The notes under the pieces are model-generated. The model did not search any database and had not been told where the DNA came from. It worked only from the letters and a program-made list of their open reading frames with translations. Below are positions 1 through 7,430 of a stretch of 58,926 nt of DNA, one piece after another (positions within the stretch are counted from its first letter, which is position 1; each line of letters begins with the position of its first letter). Source of the DNA: Faecalibacterium longum CLA-AA-H243 (lineage in GTDB: Bacteria; Bacillota; Clostridia; Oscillospirales; Ruminococcaceae); the NCBI RefSeq assembly GCF_020687245.1, contig NZ_JAJEQG010000016.1, positions 1 to 58,926 of the forward strand, written 5' to 3'. Made by a program: the position numbers and the translations under genes.

Positions 1-82
1 CGGAACGGAACGGAACGGAACGGAACGGAACGGAACGGAACGGAACGGAACGGAACGGAACGGAACGGAACGGAACGGAACG
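1..82. repeat. (CGGAA)n pentanucleotide tandem repeat, about 16 copies
   Basis: Sixteen perfect copies of CGGAA fill the first 80 bases, plus two more bases of the unit. The window begins inside the array, so its full length is unknown. No frame of the repeat contains a stop codon; the frame that joins the hsdS reading frame reads as repeated Gly-Thr-Glu-Arg-Asn. Five is not a multiple of three, so gain or loss of one unit would shift the frame. Such arrays are classic slippage sites for phase variation. Confidence 0.95.
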
Positions 83-700
83 CTGATTAAGCTCTTGCGG
101 TATGTATTTGGCTATGTAAGGATTCCTTTGGGTGATGTGGGTTCTATCTGTATGTGCAAGCGTATTTTGAAGAGCCAGACAAACACAGCGAGCGGTGTTC
201 CGTTCTATAAAATTGGAACCTTTGGAAAAGAAGCTGATGCCTATATTTCGCAGGAAACATTTGACGAATATCGGTCGAGATATAACTTCCCGAAAAAAGG
301 CGATGTGCTGATTTCTGCGGCAGGAACGATTGGCAGAACGGTCGTTTATGACGGCAAACCAGCATATTTTCAAGATTCCAACATTGTTTGGATCGATAAC
401 GATGAAAGTATTGTTCTGAATAGCTATCTTCGTTATTGCTATGAATTGAAACCGTGGAAAGCATCTGAGGGCGGAACGATTCCGAGATTGTACAACGACA
501 ATATAGCAAAGGCTGTAATTGCAGTACCGTCCATTGAGGAACAAAAACGGATTGTTTCTATCCTTGACCGTTTTGATGCTATTTGCAATGATTTGACCAG
601 CGGCCTGCCAGCGGAGATTGAAGCAAGACAAAAGCAGTATGAGTATTACCGGGACAAGCTGTTGAACTTTAGGAAATACAAAGATGAATCATCCAATTGA
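2..700 (+). CDS. hsdS: Type I restriction-modification specificity subunit HsdS, C-terminal part (5' end outside window)
   Basis: HsdS gives a type I restriction-modification complex its DNA specificity, using two target-recognition domains and helical spacers. What is visible is the second recognition domain, starting near RIPLGDVGSI, with the family pattern GDVLISAAGTIGR, then QDSNIVW and IPRLYNDNIAKAVI, and the C-terminal coiled segment SIEEQKRIVSILDRFD and EARQKQYEYYRDKLL. The frame stays open through the CGGAA array to the window edge, so the gene starts upstream; a TTG at 95 could only be a secondary start. It overlaps the next gene by 17 bases. Base composition is more A+T-rich than most of the window, as expected for a transferred defence locus. 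hsdM is not visible and probably lies upstream. Confidence 0.88.
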   Translation, partial: GTERNGTERNGTERNGTERNGTERNGTLIKLLRYVFGYVRIPLGDVGSICMCKRILKSQTNTASGVPFYKIGTFGKEADAYISQETFDEYRSRYNFPKKGDVLISAAGTIGRTVVYDGKPAYFQDSNIVWIDNDESIVLNSYLRYCYELKPWKASEGGTIPRLYNDNIAKAVIAVPSIEEQKRIVSILDRFDAICNDLTSGLPAEIEARQKQYEYYRDKLLNFRKYKDESSN

Positions 701-1841
701 TGAAAAAATTTATCAAGAGTTCAGAAAAGCCCTGAACGCATCGAATGTGTTTGGGTGTGAAAAAGAATATGTAGAGTTATATAATCTCGGATATGCGCTT
801 TTGGATAGAATGGAAAAGTGCGTCGGTTATATCAATGCACATACGATGATTCCGAATTCTGAGGAAGAGTTTCTTCTTTTGATGATGTATGGCTCAATGA
901 TAGTTGATGCGGTTAAATTGGTGCTTCACTTATTAGAGGTAGAACATCCATACACACGGGATTCGCAGACGACGTACAGCTATTTTGCAGATGTATGCGA
1001 AGAGCATAATCTGATACTTCCAGATGGAAAAATACCAACTGACGATAAAGTATGGGAGTATATTCGCTCTTTGTCTTTTGCGCATCCATTCGAAACAAGC
1101 CGTGCGAAATTTCTAAAAAAGGGCGAAACACAGTACTCACCGGCAATTATTCCTTATGCAGAGTCGCAACTTTGGCAGACAAATGCAGAACCGACAGTTG
1201 ACGTTATGATATACTCAACTGCGTTTCCTGAAATAAAACATTTGAACATTCCATACGATGGAATCATCGGATATATAGGTTCAAGATACCAGCTTTTATC
1301 ACTTGGAACAGAAAAAATCAAACAGATCATTGAAGAGAAAAAGCAAGAGTGGGCAAAGCAAAAAGTTCAGGTTAGTACAAATCCATTGGATACATTAAAG
1401 TCGGCAGCTTCTATTATGGAAAGCAGACATGAAGATACAAGACTTCGTGAGTTGATTTCTTTGCTGGAGGTTCAAAGCACGATAGAGGAAAATCAACAGA
1501 AAATCATTTCCTACCAATCGAGATTGATAGAAGCAGTGCCCGAAGTTGTTAAAATGGTAGAATCGCTGGATACGGAGGGTCTAAACGACTATTTAGAAAG
1601 CCTGCTTGCAGTACCTAAGCCAAGCTATGCAGGAGCCGATTATCAATTACAGAAAATTTTTTCGGGATTGAATCCATATGCAGATGCAAAGGAATGGATG
1701 CGGGGGTTAAAACAGGCAGAAGGATTTTACAAAGACTGTGGTTCTAAATGGGTAAAAATGGACGTGGCAAAGATGAGAGATAATGAAATAAAACTTTTGG
1801 TTCGAATTGCGTGTGATATGCAATCACAAAGTGAAAAATAA
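684..1841 (+). CDS. Unknown protein encoded between hsdS and hsdR (385 aa)
   Basis: I do not recognise this protein. It starts at an ATG inside the 3' end of hsdS (17-base overlap) and ends 21 bases before the hsdR start, so it is translated as part of the restriction-modification operon. The sequence looks soluble and mostly helical: no signal peptide and no membrane segment. A hydrophobic helix runs around residues 60-85 (LLLMMYGSMIVDAVKLVLHL), and a charged, probably coiled-coil stretch covers residues about 205-280. No nuclease, methylase or ATPase motif is evident. It is the most A+T-rich gene of the window. Its position suggests an accessory role in the defence locus, but that is inference. 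Confidence 0.8.
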   Translation: MNHPIDEKIYQEFRKALNASNVFGCEKEYVELYNLGYALLDRMEKCVGYINAHTMIPNSEEEFLLLMMYGSMIVDAVKLVLHLLEVEHPYTRDSQTTYSYFADVCEEHNLILPDGKIPTDDKVWEYIRSLSFAHPFETSRAKFLKKGETQYSPAIIPYAESQLWQTNAEPTVDVMIYSTAFPEIKHLNIPYDGIIGYIGSRYQLLSLGTEKIKQIIEEKKQEWAKQKVQVSTNPLDTLKSAASIMESRHEDTRLRELISLLEVQSTIEENQQKIISYQSRLIEAVPEVVKMVESLDTEGLNDYLESLLAVPKPSYAGADYQLQKIFSGLNPYADAKEWMRGLKQAEGFYKDCGSKWVKMDVAKMRDNEIKLLVRIACDMQSQSEK

Positions 1842-1862
1842 GTGCTGCTGGAGGAAATCGAA

Positions 1863-4800
1863 ATGTCTTTTTTCAATATCGTTGCGGCTACCAATGAAGA
1901 TACCGTTGTTGCCGCCTATGAACCCTCCAAGGTGCGCTCTGACAGCTACCAAAGCGAGGCGGAACTGGAAAAAGAGTTTATCCGGCTGTTGTGCGAGCAG
2001 GGCTACACCTATCTGCCGCTGCATACCGAGGATGAACTGATTGACAACCTCCGCAGCCAGTTGGAAGAGCTGAACCACTACCAGTTTTCCGATACGGAGT
2101 GGCGGCAGTTTTTCAGTGATGTAATTGCCAATCCCAACGAGCATATTCCCGAAAAAACACGGAAGATTCAGGAAGATAATGTGCAGGTATTGCATCGGGA
2201 TGATGGCAGTTCCAAAAATATCACACTGATCGACAAAAAGAACATCCATAACAACCGCCTGCAGGTCATCAACCAGTATGAGGTAAAACAAGCAGACGGC
2301 GCGCGGCATGATAATCGCTACGATGTGACGATTTTGGTCAACGGCTTTCCGCTGGTTCATGTGGAACTGAAGCGGCGCGGGGTGGCCATCCGGGAGGCAT
2401 TTAACCAAATCAACCGCTACCAGCGGGATTCGTTCTGGGCGGGCTGCGGCTTGTATGAGTATGTGCAGATTTTTGTGATCTCCAACGGCACAAATACCAA
2501 GTACTACTCCAACAGCACCCGCTACAATGCCATCAAGGGTGCCAAACACGGCAAGACGAAAAAGGAAAAGACCAGCAACAGCTTTGAATTTACCTCCTAC
2601 TGGGCTGATGCGAACAACCGCGTGCTAACGGATCTGATCGACTTTACCCGGACATTCTTTGCAAAGCACACGATCCTGAGCGTGCTGACCCGGTATTGCA
2701 TCTTTACCTCAGAAAAGATGCTGATGGTGATGCGCCCATATCAGATCACGGCAACCGAGAGGATATTGAACCGCATCGAGATCGCCAACAACTACAAAAA
2801 GTATGGCACCATCGAGGGCGGCGGCTACATCTGGCACACCACTGGCTCCGGCAAGACGCTGACCTCCTTCAAAACGGCACGGCTGGCATCGCAGCTGCCC
2901 TACATCGACAAGGTGTTGTTTGTGGTAGACCGCAAGGACTTGGACTATCAGACGATGAAGGAGTATGACCGCTTCGAGAAAGGAGCGGCAAACTCCAACA
3001 CCAGCACCACGATTCTGAAACGCCAGTTGGAAAACCCGGAAGCACATATCATCATTACCACCATCCAGAAGCTGGCGACCTTCATCAAGAAGAATCCGGG
3101 GCATGAGGTCTACCAGAAGCATGTTGTGATCATCTTTGACGAGTGCCACCGCAGCCAGTTCGGTGATATGCACGGTGCTATCGTTCACAACTTCAAAAAG
3201 TACTACCTGTTCGGTTTTACCGGAACACCGATTTACGCAGCAAATGCAGGTACGAGCGGAAAACCCGGTATGAGGACAACGCCTCAGTTGTTTGGCGGTG
3301 AACCAAATGAAAAAGGCGAAAAGGTTCTACCACTGCATACCTACACCATCGTGGATGCCATCAACGACAAGAATGTGCTGCCGTTCCGTGTGGATTACAT
3401 CAAAACGATGGACGCAGAGCCGGACATGGACGACAAGCAGGTTTGGGACATTGACCGGGAAAAGGCGTTCATGGCACCCAAGCGTATTTCTCTGGTGACA
3501 AAGTACATCCTCGACCACTTCGACCAGAAAACCTATCGGGGAGACAAATCGTATGAGTTTAATCTGCTGACGAATGTGGCAGAGGTGGCCTCTGCCCAGC
3601 GTGGTGCGGTGGAGGAAATCAAGCAAAAACAGCGCGTCAGCGGTTTTAATTCGATTTTCTGCGTGGCTTCTGTGCCGATGGCAAAGCTGTATTATCAGGA
3701 GTTCAAAAAACAGATGGCGGCAGATCCAACCAAGCGGCTGCGCATTGCTACCATTTACAGCTATGGAGCCAATGAAGCGGAAACGGATGGCATTCTGGAC
3801 GAGGAAAACCCGGAAGATACCTCCAACCTCGACCAGAGCAGCCGGGATTTTCTGGACGCAGCCATTCAGGACTACAACGAGATGTTCCATACGAACTACT
3901 CGACGGATGGTGAACGGTTCCAGAATTACTATAAAGATGTATCGCTCCGCATGAAGAATAAAGAGCTTGACCTGCTGATCGTGGTCAATATGTTCCTGAC
4001 GGGCTTCGATGCCACGACCCTGAATACTCTTTGGGTGGACAAAAACCTGAAGATGCACGGTCTGATTCAGGCGTTCAGCCGGACGAACCGTATCTTGAAC
4101 AGCATCAAGACCTTTGGCAATATCGTCTGCTTCCGCAATCTGCAAAAGCGGGTGGATGCGGCAATTTCGCTGTTTGGAGATAAAAATGCGGGCGGCATCG
4201 TTCTGTTGCGCAAATATGCGGACTACTACCACGGTTATATGGACGAGCAGGGAAAATACCATCAGGGCTATACGGACATGATCGATGACCTGACGCAGAA
4301 GTTCCCGCTGACAGAGCCGCAAATCAACGGGGAGCAGAACCAGAAGGACTTTATCGTGCTGTTTGGTGCACTGCTGCGGATGCGGAACCTGCTGTCCTCC
4401 TTTGATGATTTCAAGGGCAACGAACTGATCTCTGAACGGGATTTACAGGACTATTTGGGCCGCTATCAAGATTTGCGGGATGAATGGCGTAACAAGAAGC
4501 ACGATGAAACCAAAGAGGACATCACGGATGATGTGGTGTTCGAGGTGGAACTGATTCGGCAGGTCGAAATTAACATTGACTACATTCCGATGCTGGTCAA
4601 AAAGTACCATGACACCCATTGCGATGATAAAGAAGTGCTCATCACGATTCGCAAGGCGATTGATGCCAGCCCGGAACTGCGCAGCAAAAAGCAGCTGATT
4701 GAAACGTTTATTGCAGGGGTCAACGATGTGGATGACGTGATGGCAGAGTGGAATACCTTTGTGTCCGAACAGCGAGAGAAAGAGCTTACAAAGATCATCC

Positions 4801-5033
4801 AAGAGGAAAAGCTAAAGGAGCCGGAGACGCGCAAGTATCTGGCCAATGCGTTCCGTGATGGCGAGATCAAAACTGTGGGCACTGACATTGATAAGCTGAT
4901 GCCTCCTGTTTCCCGCTTTGGCGGCGGTGGCCGTGCGCAGAAGAAGCAAGGCGTGATCGATAAGCTGAAGAGCTTCTTTGATAAGTTCTTTGGGATTGGC
5001 GGAAGTTCAATGGCAGGGGATGATAGCAAATAA
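1863..5033 (+). CDS. hsdR: Type I restriction enzyme subunit R (HsdR)
   Basis: HsdR is the ATP-dependent translocase and endonuclease of a type I restriction system. In order it shows an N-terminal nuclease domain with the D...E-x-K pattern (DVTILVNG followed by VHVELK, near residues 155-170), a superfamily 2 motor with Walker A HTTGSGKT (about 325), the DECH box (about 426), FGFTGTP, and late helicase motifs FLTGFDATTLNTLWVDK and QAFSRTNR. The length of 1056 aa is normal for the family and all key residues are intact, so it should be active. I chose ATG 1863 because GGAGG lies eight bases upstream; the GTG at 1842 has no such site. Codon use is closer to the host core than that of the two genes before it. 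Confidence 0.95.
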   Translation: MSFFNIVAATNEDTVVAAYEPSKVRSDSYQSEAELEKEFIRLLCEQGYTYLPLHTEDELIDNLRSQLEELNHYQFSDTEWRQFFSDVIANPNEHIPEKTRKIQEDNVQVLHRDDGSSKNITLIDKKNIHNNRLQVINQYEVKQADGARHDNRYDVTILVNGFPLVHVELKRRGVAIREAFNQINRYQRDSFWAGCGLYEYVQIFVISNGTNTKYYSNSTRYNAIKGAKHGKTKKEKTSNSFEFTSYWADANNRVLTDLIDFTRTFFAKHTILSVLTRYCIFTSEKMLMVMRPYQITATERILNRIEIANNYKKYGTIEGGGYIWHTTGSGKTLTSFKTARLASQLPYIDKVLFVVDRKDLDYQTMKEYDRFEKGAANSNTSTTILKRQLENPEAHIIITTIQKLATFIKKNPGHEVYQKHVVIIFDECHRSQFGDMHGAIVHNFKKYYLFGFTGTPIYAANAGTSGKPGMRTTPQLFGGEPNEKGEKVLPLHTYTIVDAINDKNVLPFRVDYIKTMDAEPDMDDKQVWDIDREKAFMAPKRISLVTKYILDHFDQKTYRGDKSYEFNLLTNVAEVASAQRGAVEEIKQKQRVSGFNSIFCVASVPMAKLYYQEFKKQMAADPTKRLRIATIYSYGANEAETDGILDEENPEDTSNLDQSSRDFLDAAIQDYNEMFHTNYSTDGERFQNYYKDVSLRMKNKELDLLIVVNMFLTGFDATTLNTLWVDKNLKMHGLIQAFSRTNRILNSIKTFGNIVCFRNLQKRVDAAISLFGDKNAGGIVLLRKYADYYHGYMDEQGKYHQGYTDMIDDLTQKFPLTEPQINGEQNQKDFIVLFGALLRMRNLLSSFDDFKGNELISERDLQDYLGRYQDLRDEWRNKKHDETKEDITDDVVFEVELIRQVEINIDYIPMLVKKYHDTHCDDKEVLITIRKAIDASPELRSKKQLIETFIAGVNDVDDVMAEWNTFVSEQREKELTKIIQEEKLKEPETRKYLANAFRDGEIKTVGTDIDKLMPPVSRFGGGGRAQKKQGVIDKLKSFFDKFFGIGGSSMAGDDSK

Positions 5034-5036
5034 TAT

Positions 5037-5065
5037 TTGATATTAGGAAAAATATCTGCTATAAT
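5037..5065 (+). promoter_or_regulatory. Promoter-like sequence after hsdR
   Basis: TTGATA (5037-5042) and TATAAT (5060-5065) are separated by 17 bases. No intact gene follows before the terminator at 5288, so it may be a relic of the decayed recombinase region or may make a short RNA. Confidence 0.45.
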
Positions 5066-5090
5066 ATTCACAGAGATTCCACTGGTTGTG

Positions 5091-5109
5091 TGATACTATC
5101 CTGATACTA
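5091..5109. repeat. Direct repeat TGATACTA with 11-bp period
   Basis: TGATACTA occurs at 5091-5098 and again at 5102-5109, one helical turn apart. Closely spaced direct repeats are typical of regulator sites or of integrase arm sites. A broken integrase lies close by, so this may be a scar of an integrated element. Confidence 0.4.
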
Positions 5110-5172
5110 AAAAATCAGCAAGCCACATCTACCACGGCAATCTCATGGAAAAGTGAACATCCAAGAACAGAA

Positions 5173-5196
5173 TTACTAAACAAATTTGTTTAGTAA
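5173..5196. promoter_or_regulatory. Perfect 24-bp palindrome, operator candidate
   Basis: The left arm TTACTAAACAAA is followed directly by its exact reverse complement, with no spacer. It lies in non-coding DNA between hsdR and the broken integrase. A palindrome without a loop is a better protein-binding site than an RNA hairpin. The regulator is unknown; it does not match the TGAACA-N-TGTTCA motif of the nearby TetR gene. Confidence 0.5.
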
Positions 5197-5287
5197 GAAT
5201 CTGGACTTACCGAGCTCGAGTAATAAAAATTTGCCTTCCAACTTTTTGAATCCATCAAAAATAGAACGGAATAACGTATAAAAAACG

Positions 5288-5328
5288 GCCCTGCTTTCAA
5301 GATTTTTTGCTTGAAGGCGGGGCTTTTT
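5288..5328. terminator. Bidirectional rho-independent terminator
   Basis: A 14-bp stem (5288-5301 with 5310-5323, two G-U pairs) is followed by five T and preceded by a run of A, so it can work on both strands. It lies between hsdR and the remnant recombinase. Confidence 0.75.
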
Positions 5329-5379
5329 CGCGTCCAAAGCAACAGAAAAAATAACACCCGAGGAAGAATCAAACCAGTA

Positions 5380-5522
5380 TCACGGTTTCTTCTTCCCTGG
5401 GAAAGCCGGAGCTTCCAGGCGGTCCGCGACGTTGTTTGCTCGATCCGGGTACAGGTGGGCGTAGGTGCCGGGTGTGGTCGAAACCTTTTCATGCCCAAGG
5501 CGCTGGTGTACCAGAAAAGCAT
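5380..5522 (-). pseudogene. Remnant of a tyrosine recombinase/phage integrase (C-terminal end)
   Basis: Read on the minus strand, this piece encodes FLVHQRLGHEKVSTTPGTYA followed by HLYPDR and a short tail ending in PGKKKP. This is the conserved C-terminal core of phage-type integrases: the LGHEKVSTT motif and the region of the catalytic tyrosine (TYAHLYPD). Everything upstream, including the catalytic Arg and first His region, is missing; the open frame simply runs into unrelated residues before 5522. It marks the edge of a formerly mobile segment that probably carried the restriction locus. It cannot encode an active recombinase. Confidence 0.8.
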
Positions 5523-5579
5523 CCGTGAACATGGCTAAAAGGGATGACCACAAAAATATAAACCTTTTATGAAATCCTC

Positions 5580-5626
5580 TTGACAAAGTGGGAAGGGGCA
5601 GTATAATAAAAATGAACATTGTTCAT
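5580..5626 (+). promoter_or_regulatory. Promoter and operator of the TetR gene
   Basis: TTGACA (5580-5585) and TATAAT (5602-5607) are 16 bases apart. The palindrome ATGAACATTGTTCAT (5612-5626) sits just after the -10 box, where a bound repressor would block transcription. The core TGAACA-N-TGTTCA recurs at 6247-6259 in front of the next gene. Confidence 0.8.
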
Positions 5627-5641
5627 ATTGAGGGTGACTAC

Positions 5642-6199
5642 ATGAATACGATCGTGACCTCCAAGGAAGAGATCTTAAAAAACAGCCGTGAGCTTATCCG
5701 GGAAAAGGGCTGGGCGGCAGTCAGCATCCGTTCTGTCGCCTCGGCATGCGGGGTCTCGGTCGGCTCGATCTACAACTATTATGACTCCAAGGCTGAGCTT
5801 ATCAGCGCCACGGTCGAGAGCGTCTGGTGCGAAATTTTCCACCGCCCGCAGGACGAGGCCGTATTTCAGGACGTGCAGACCTGTGTCAAATGGATGTACG
5901 AGCGCATGGCCTACGGCTATGAGCAGTATCCCGGATTCTTCACACTGCACTCTCTCGGCTTTATGCAGGAGGACAAGGCCGATGGCAAACGGCACATGCA
6001 GCAAGTCTGGAACCATATCTTAAATGGTCTGTGTACGGTGCTGCAACAGGATAGCAAGATCCGTCCGGACGCTTTTAACGAGCAATTCACCGTTGAAAAA
6101 TTTGCCGATGTTCTGTTTTCGCTTATGCTGTCTGCCTTGCTGCGGCAGGACTACGACCCCGCCGCTGTGCTGGAGATCGTGCGCAGAACCTTATATTGA
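5642..6199 (+). CDS. TetR/AcrR family transcriptional regulator
   Basis: The 185-aa protein has the normal TetR layout: an N-terminal helix-turn-helix at residues about 10-55 (IRSVASACGVSVGSIYNYYD) and a variable helical ligand-binding domain. I chose ATG 5642 because it follows an AGGGTG ribosome site and starts just ahead of the family's usual N-terminus; the earlier in-frame GTG lies upstream of the -10 box. The palindrome in its own promoter and the near-identical one before the neighbouring membrane-protein gene suggest it represses itself and that gene. The ligand is unknown. Confidence 0.9.
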   Translation: MNTIVTSKEEILKNSRELIREKGWAAVSIRSVASACGVSVGSIYNYYDSKAELISATVESVWCEIFHRPQDEAVFQDVQTCVKWMYERMAYGYEQYPGFFTLHSLGFMQEDKADGKRHMQQVWNHILNGLCTVLQQDSKIRPDAFNEQFTVEKFADVLFSLMLSALLRQDYDPAAVLEIVRRTLY

Positions 6200-6209
6200 C
6201 CGCATTTTC

Positions 6210-6234
6210 TTCCCACACTGCTGTGGGAATTTTA
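6210..6234 (+). terminator. Terminator after the TetR gene
   Basis: Stem TTCCCAC (6210-6216) with GTGGGAA (6223-6229) followed by TTTTAT, eleven bases after the TetR stop codon. Confidence 0.6.
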
Positions 6235-6259
6235 TAACGTCCAAATTGAACACTGTTCA
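6232..6259 (+). promoter_or_regulatory. Second TetR-type operator upstream of the membrane-protein gene
   Basis: TGAACACTGTTCA (6247-6259) differs from the site in the TetR promoter only at the central base. It lies nine bases after a possible -10 box TATAAC (6232-6237), mimicking the layout of the TetR promoter. No convincing -35 box is visible. Confidence 0.7.
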
Positions 6260-6275
6260 CTCAAAGGAGACGCTC

Positions 6276-6434
6276 ATAGGAAAGCTCATCGCAGTATCCT
6301 GCTGCGGCTTGCCTGCCTTGTGTGGAGCACTGCCAGCTTCAACATCCTGTGCTTTGGATGCAGCTATGCCAGGCAAGCCCCTGATGACCGTAAAAACTAA
6401 GACGGCCCTGCAAAAAAATGCAGTGTTACAATAA
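6276..6434 (+). other. Possible small gene with a lost or non-standard start codon
   Basis: A strong ribosome site AAAGGAGA (6263-6270) is followed at normal spacing not by ATG but by ATA (6276). The reading frame from there encodes about 52 residues (GKLIAVSCCGLPALCGALPA, then a Lys-rich tail) with four cysteines near the N-terminus and ends at 6434. Either ATG mutated to ATA and this is a decayed small gene, or the region is an RNA leader: an exact inverted repeat GGCTTGCCTG / CAGGCAAGCC lies at 6306-6315 and 6370-6379. I do not recognise the peptide. Confidence 0.3.
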
Positions 6435-6464
6435 ATTTGATGTATCGACAAGGAGCAATCAACT

Positions 6465-7130
6465 ATGCAAGCAATCGTAGAAACTGTTTTTGATGCGGTA
6501 TATCTGGTATCCGTCATCACCATCGGTATCCTGATGATCCGTGGCTGCAAGGGCAGCCACCAGTTCAAGCTGTTCGGTCTGATGGCTGTCGTTCTGGGTA
6601 CCGGCGACTCGTTCCATCTGATTCCCCGTGCTCTGGCTCTATGCACCACGGGTCTTGAAAACTTTACCGTTCCCCTGGGTCTGGGTAAGTGGATCACCTC
6701 TGTGACAATGACAGTCTTTTATGTGCTGCTGTACTATGTCTGGCGTGAGCGCTACCGGGTCAAGGGCAACAATGGCCTGACTGCCGCCGTCTACGGTCTG
6801 GCTGCTGTGCGTGTTATCCTGTGCATGATGCCGCAGAACCAGTGGCTGAGCGACGGATCCCCGCTGTCCTGGGGCATTTACCGTAATATTCCTTTTGCAC
6901 TGATGGGCCTGCTGATTATCGTGCTATTCTACCGCAGCGCCAAGGAGCATAACGACTCGGCTTTCCGCTGGATGTGGCTGACCATCGTGCTGAGCTTCGG
7001 TTTCTACATTCCCGTTGTTCTTTGGGCCAATGCCATCCCCATGATCGGGATGCTGATGATCCCCAAGACCTGCGCCTATGTGTGGACCGTTCTCATCGGC
7101 TATTCTGCTATGAAGAAGGAATGTAAGTGA
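6465..7130 (+). CDS. Multi-pass membrane protein of unknown function (221 aa)
   Basis: Six or seven hydrophobic segments span the whole protein: around residues 5-25 (VYLVSVITIGILMI), 35-55, 75-95 (MTVFYVLLYYVW), 105-120, 135-155 (FALMGLLIIVLFY), 165-185 and 190-210. No transporter signature that I recognise is present. The start ATG follows AAGGAG nine bases upstream. The gene lies downstream of a TetR regulator and behind a copy of that regulator's presumed operator, so it is probably its target, perhaps induced by a membrane-active compound. Function remains open. Confidence 0.8.
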   Translation: MQAIVETVFDAVYLVSVITIGILMIRGCKGSHQFKLFGLMAVVLGTGDSFHLIPRALALCTTGLENFTVPLGLGKWITSVTMTVFYVLLYYVWRERYRVKGNNGLTAAVYGLAAVRVILCMMPQNQWLSDGSPLSWGIYRNIPFALMGLLIIVLFYRSAKEHNDSAFRWMWLTIVLSFGFYIPVVLWANAIPMIGMLMIPKTCAYVWTVLIGYSAMKKECK

Positions 7131-7171
7131 TTTGTACACCGTACCGATAAAAAGCAGGGCTGTCACTTATA

Positions 7172-7264
7172 GCAATTCAACTTTTTAATGCAACAGCAAC
7201 AACGTTGAATTGCATATCGCAAATATGCTGTTTGAATGTTGCGCTAATTTCTTGACTTGCGATA
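7172..7264. ncRNA. Structured dispersed element, copy A
   Basis: This 93-base element begins 42 bases after the membrane-protein gene. Stem 1 is GCAATTCAAC (7172-7181) with GTTGAATTGC (7204-7213) closing a 22-base loop that begins TTTTTAATGCA. Stem 2 is TATCGCAA (7215-7222) with TTGCGATA (7257-7264). Copy B at 36580-36671 has the same loop length and the same second stem, but a different first stem that is again fully complementary. It could be a regulatory RNA element at transcript ends or a small mobile repeat. Confidence 0.65.
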
Positions 7265-7315
7265 AAAGACAGCTGCATCCTGAACGTCCAAGAATAGGCT
7301 TACCAACAAACTTTC

Positions 7316-7344
7316 AGCGCTCTGCCTTTTGGCAGGGCGCTTTT
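7316..7344 (+). terminator. Rho-independent terminator
   Basis: Stem AGCGCTCTGCC (7316-7326) with GGCAGGGCGCT (7331-7341), loop TTTT, followed by TTTA. It closes the transcript of the membrane-protein gene and structured element A. Confidence 0.8.
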
Positions 7345-7430
7345 ATATTGCAAAACTTCGTACTTTCTGTTATAATCAAATCAACAACTGATGAGCAAAC
7401 GAAAGGTTGTATAGAAAGAAGGCGGGACAG

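Noticed and set aside
1-82. CRISPR array
   Set aside because: The repeats are five bases without spacers, so this is a simple tandem repeat.
5190-5522. 110-residue minus-strand frame after hsdR
   Set aside because: The integrase similarity lies in a different frame; this one crosses a terminator and shows no motif.
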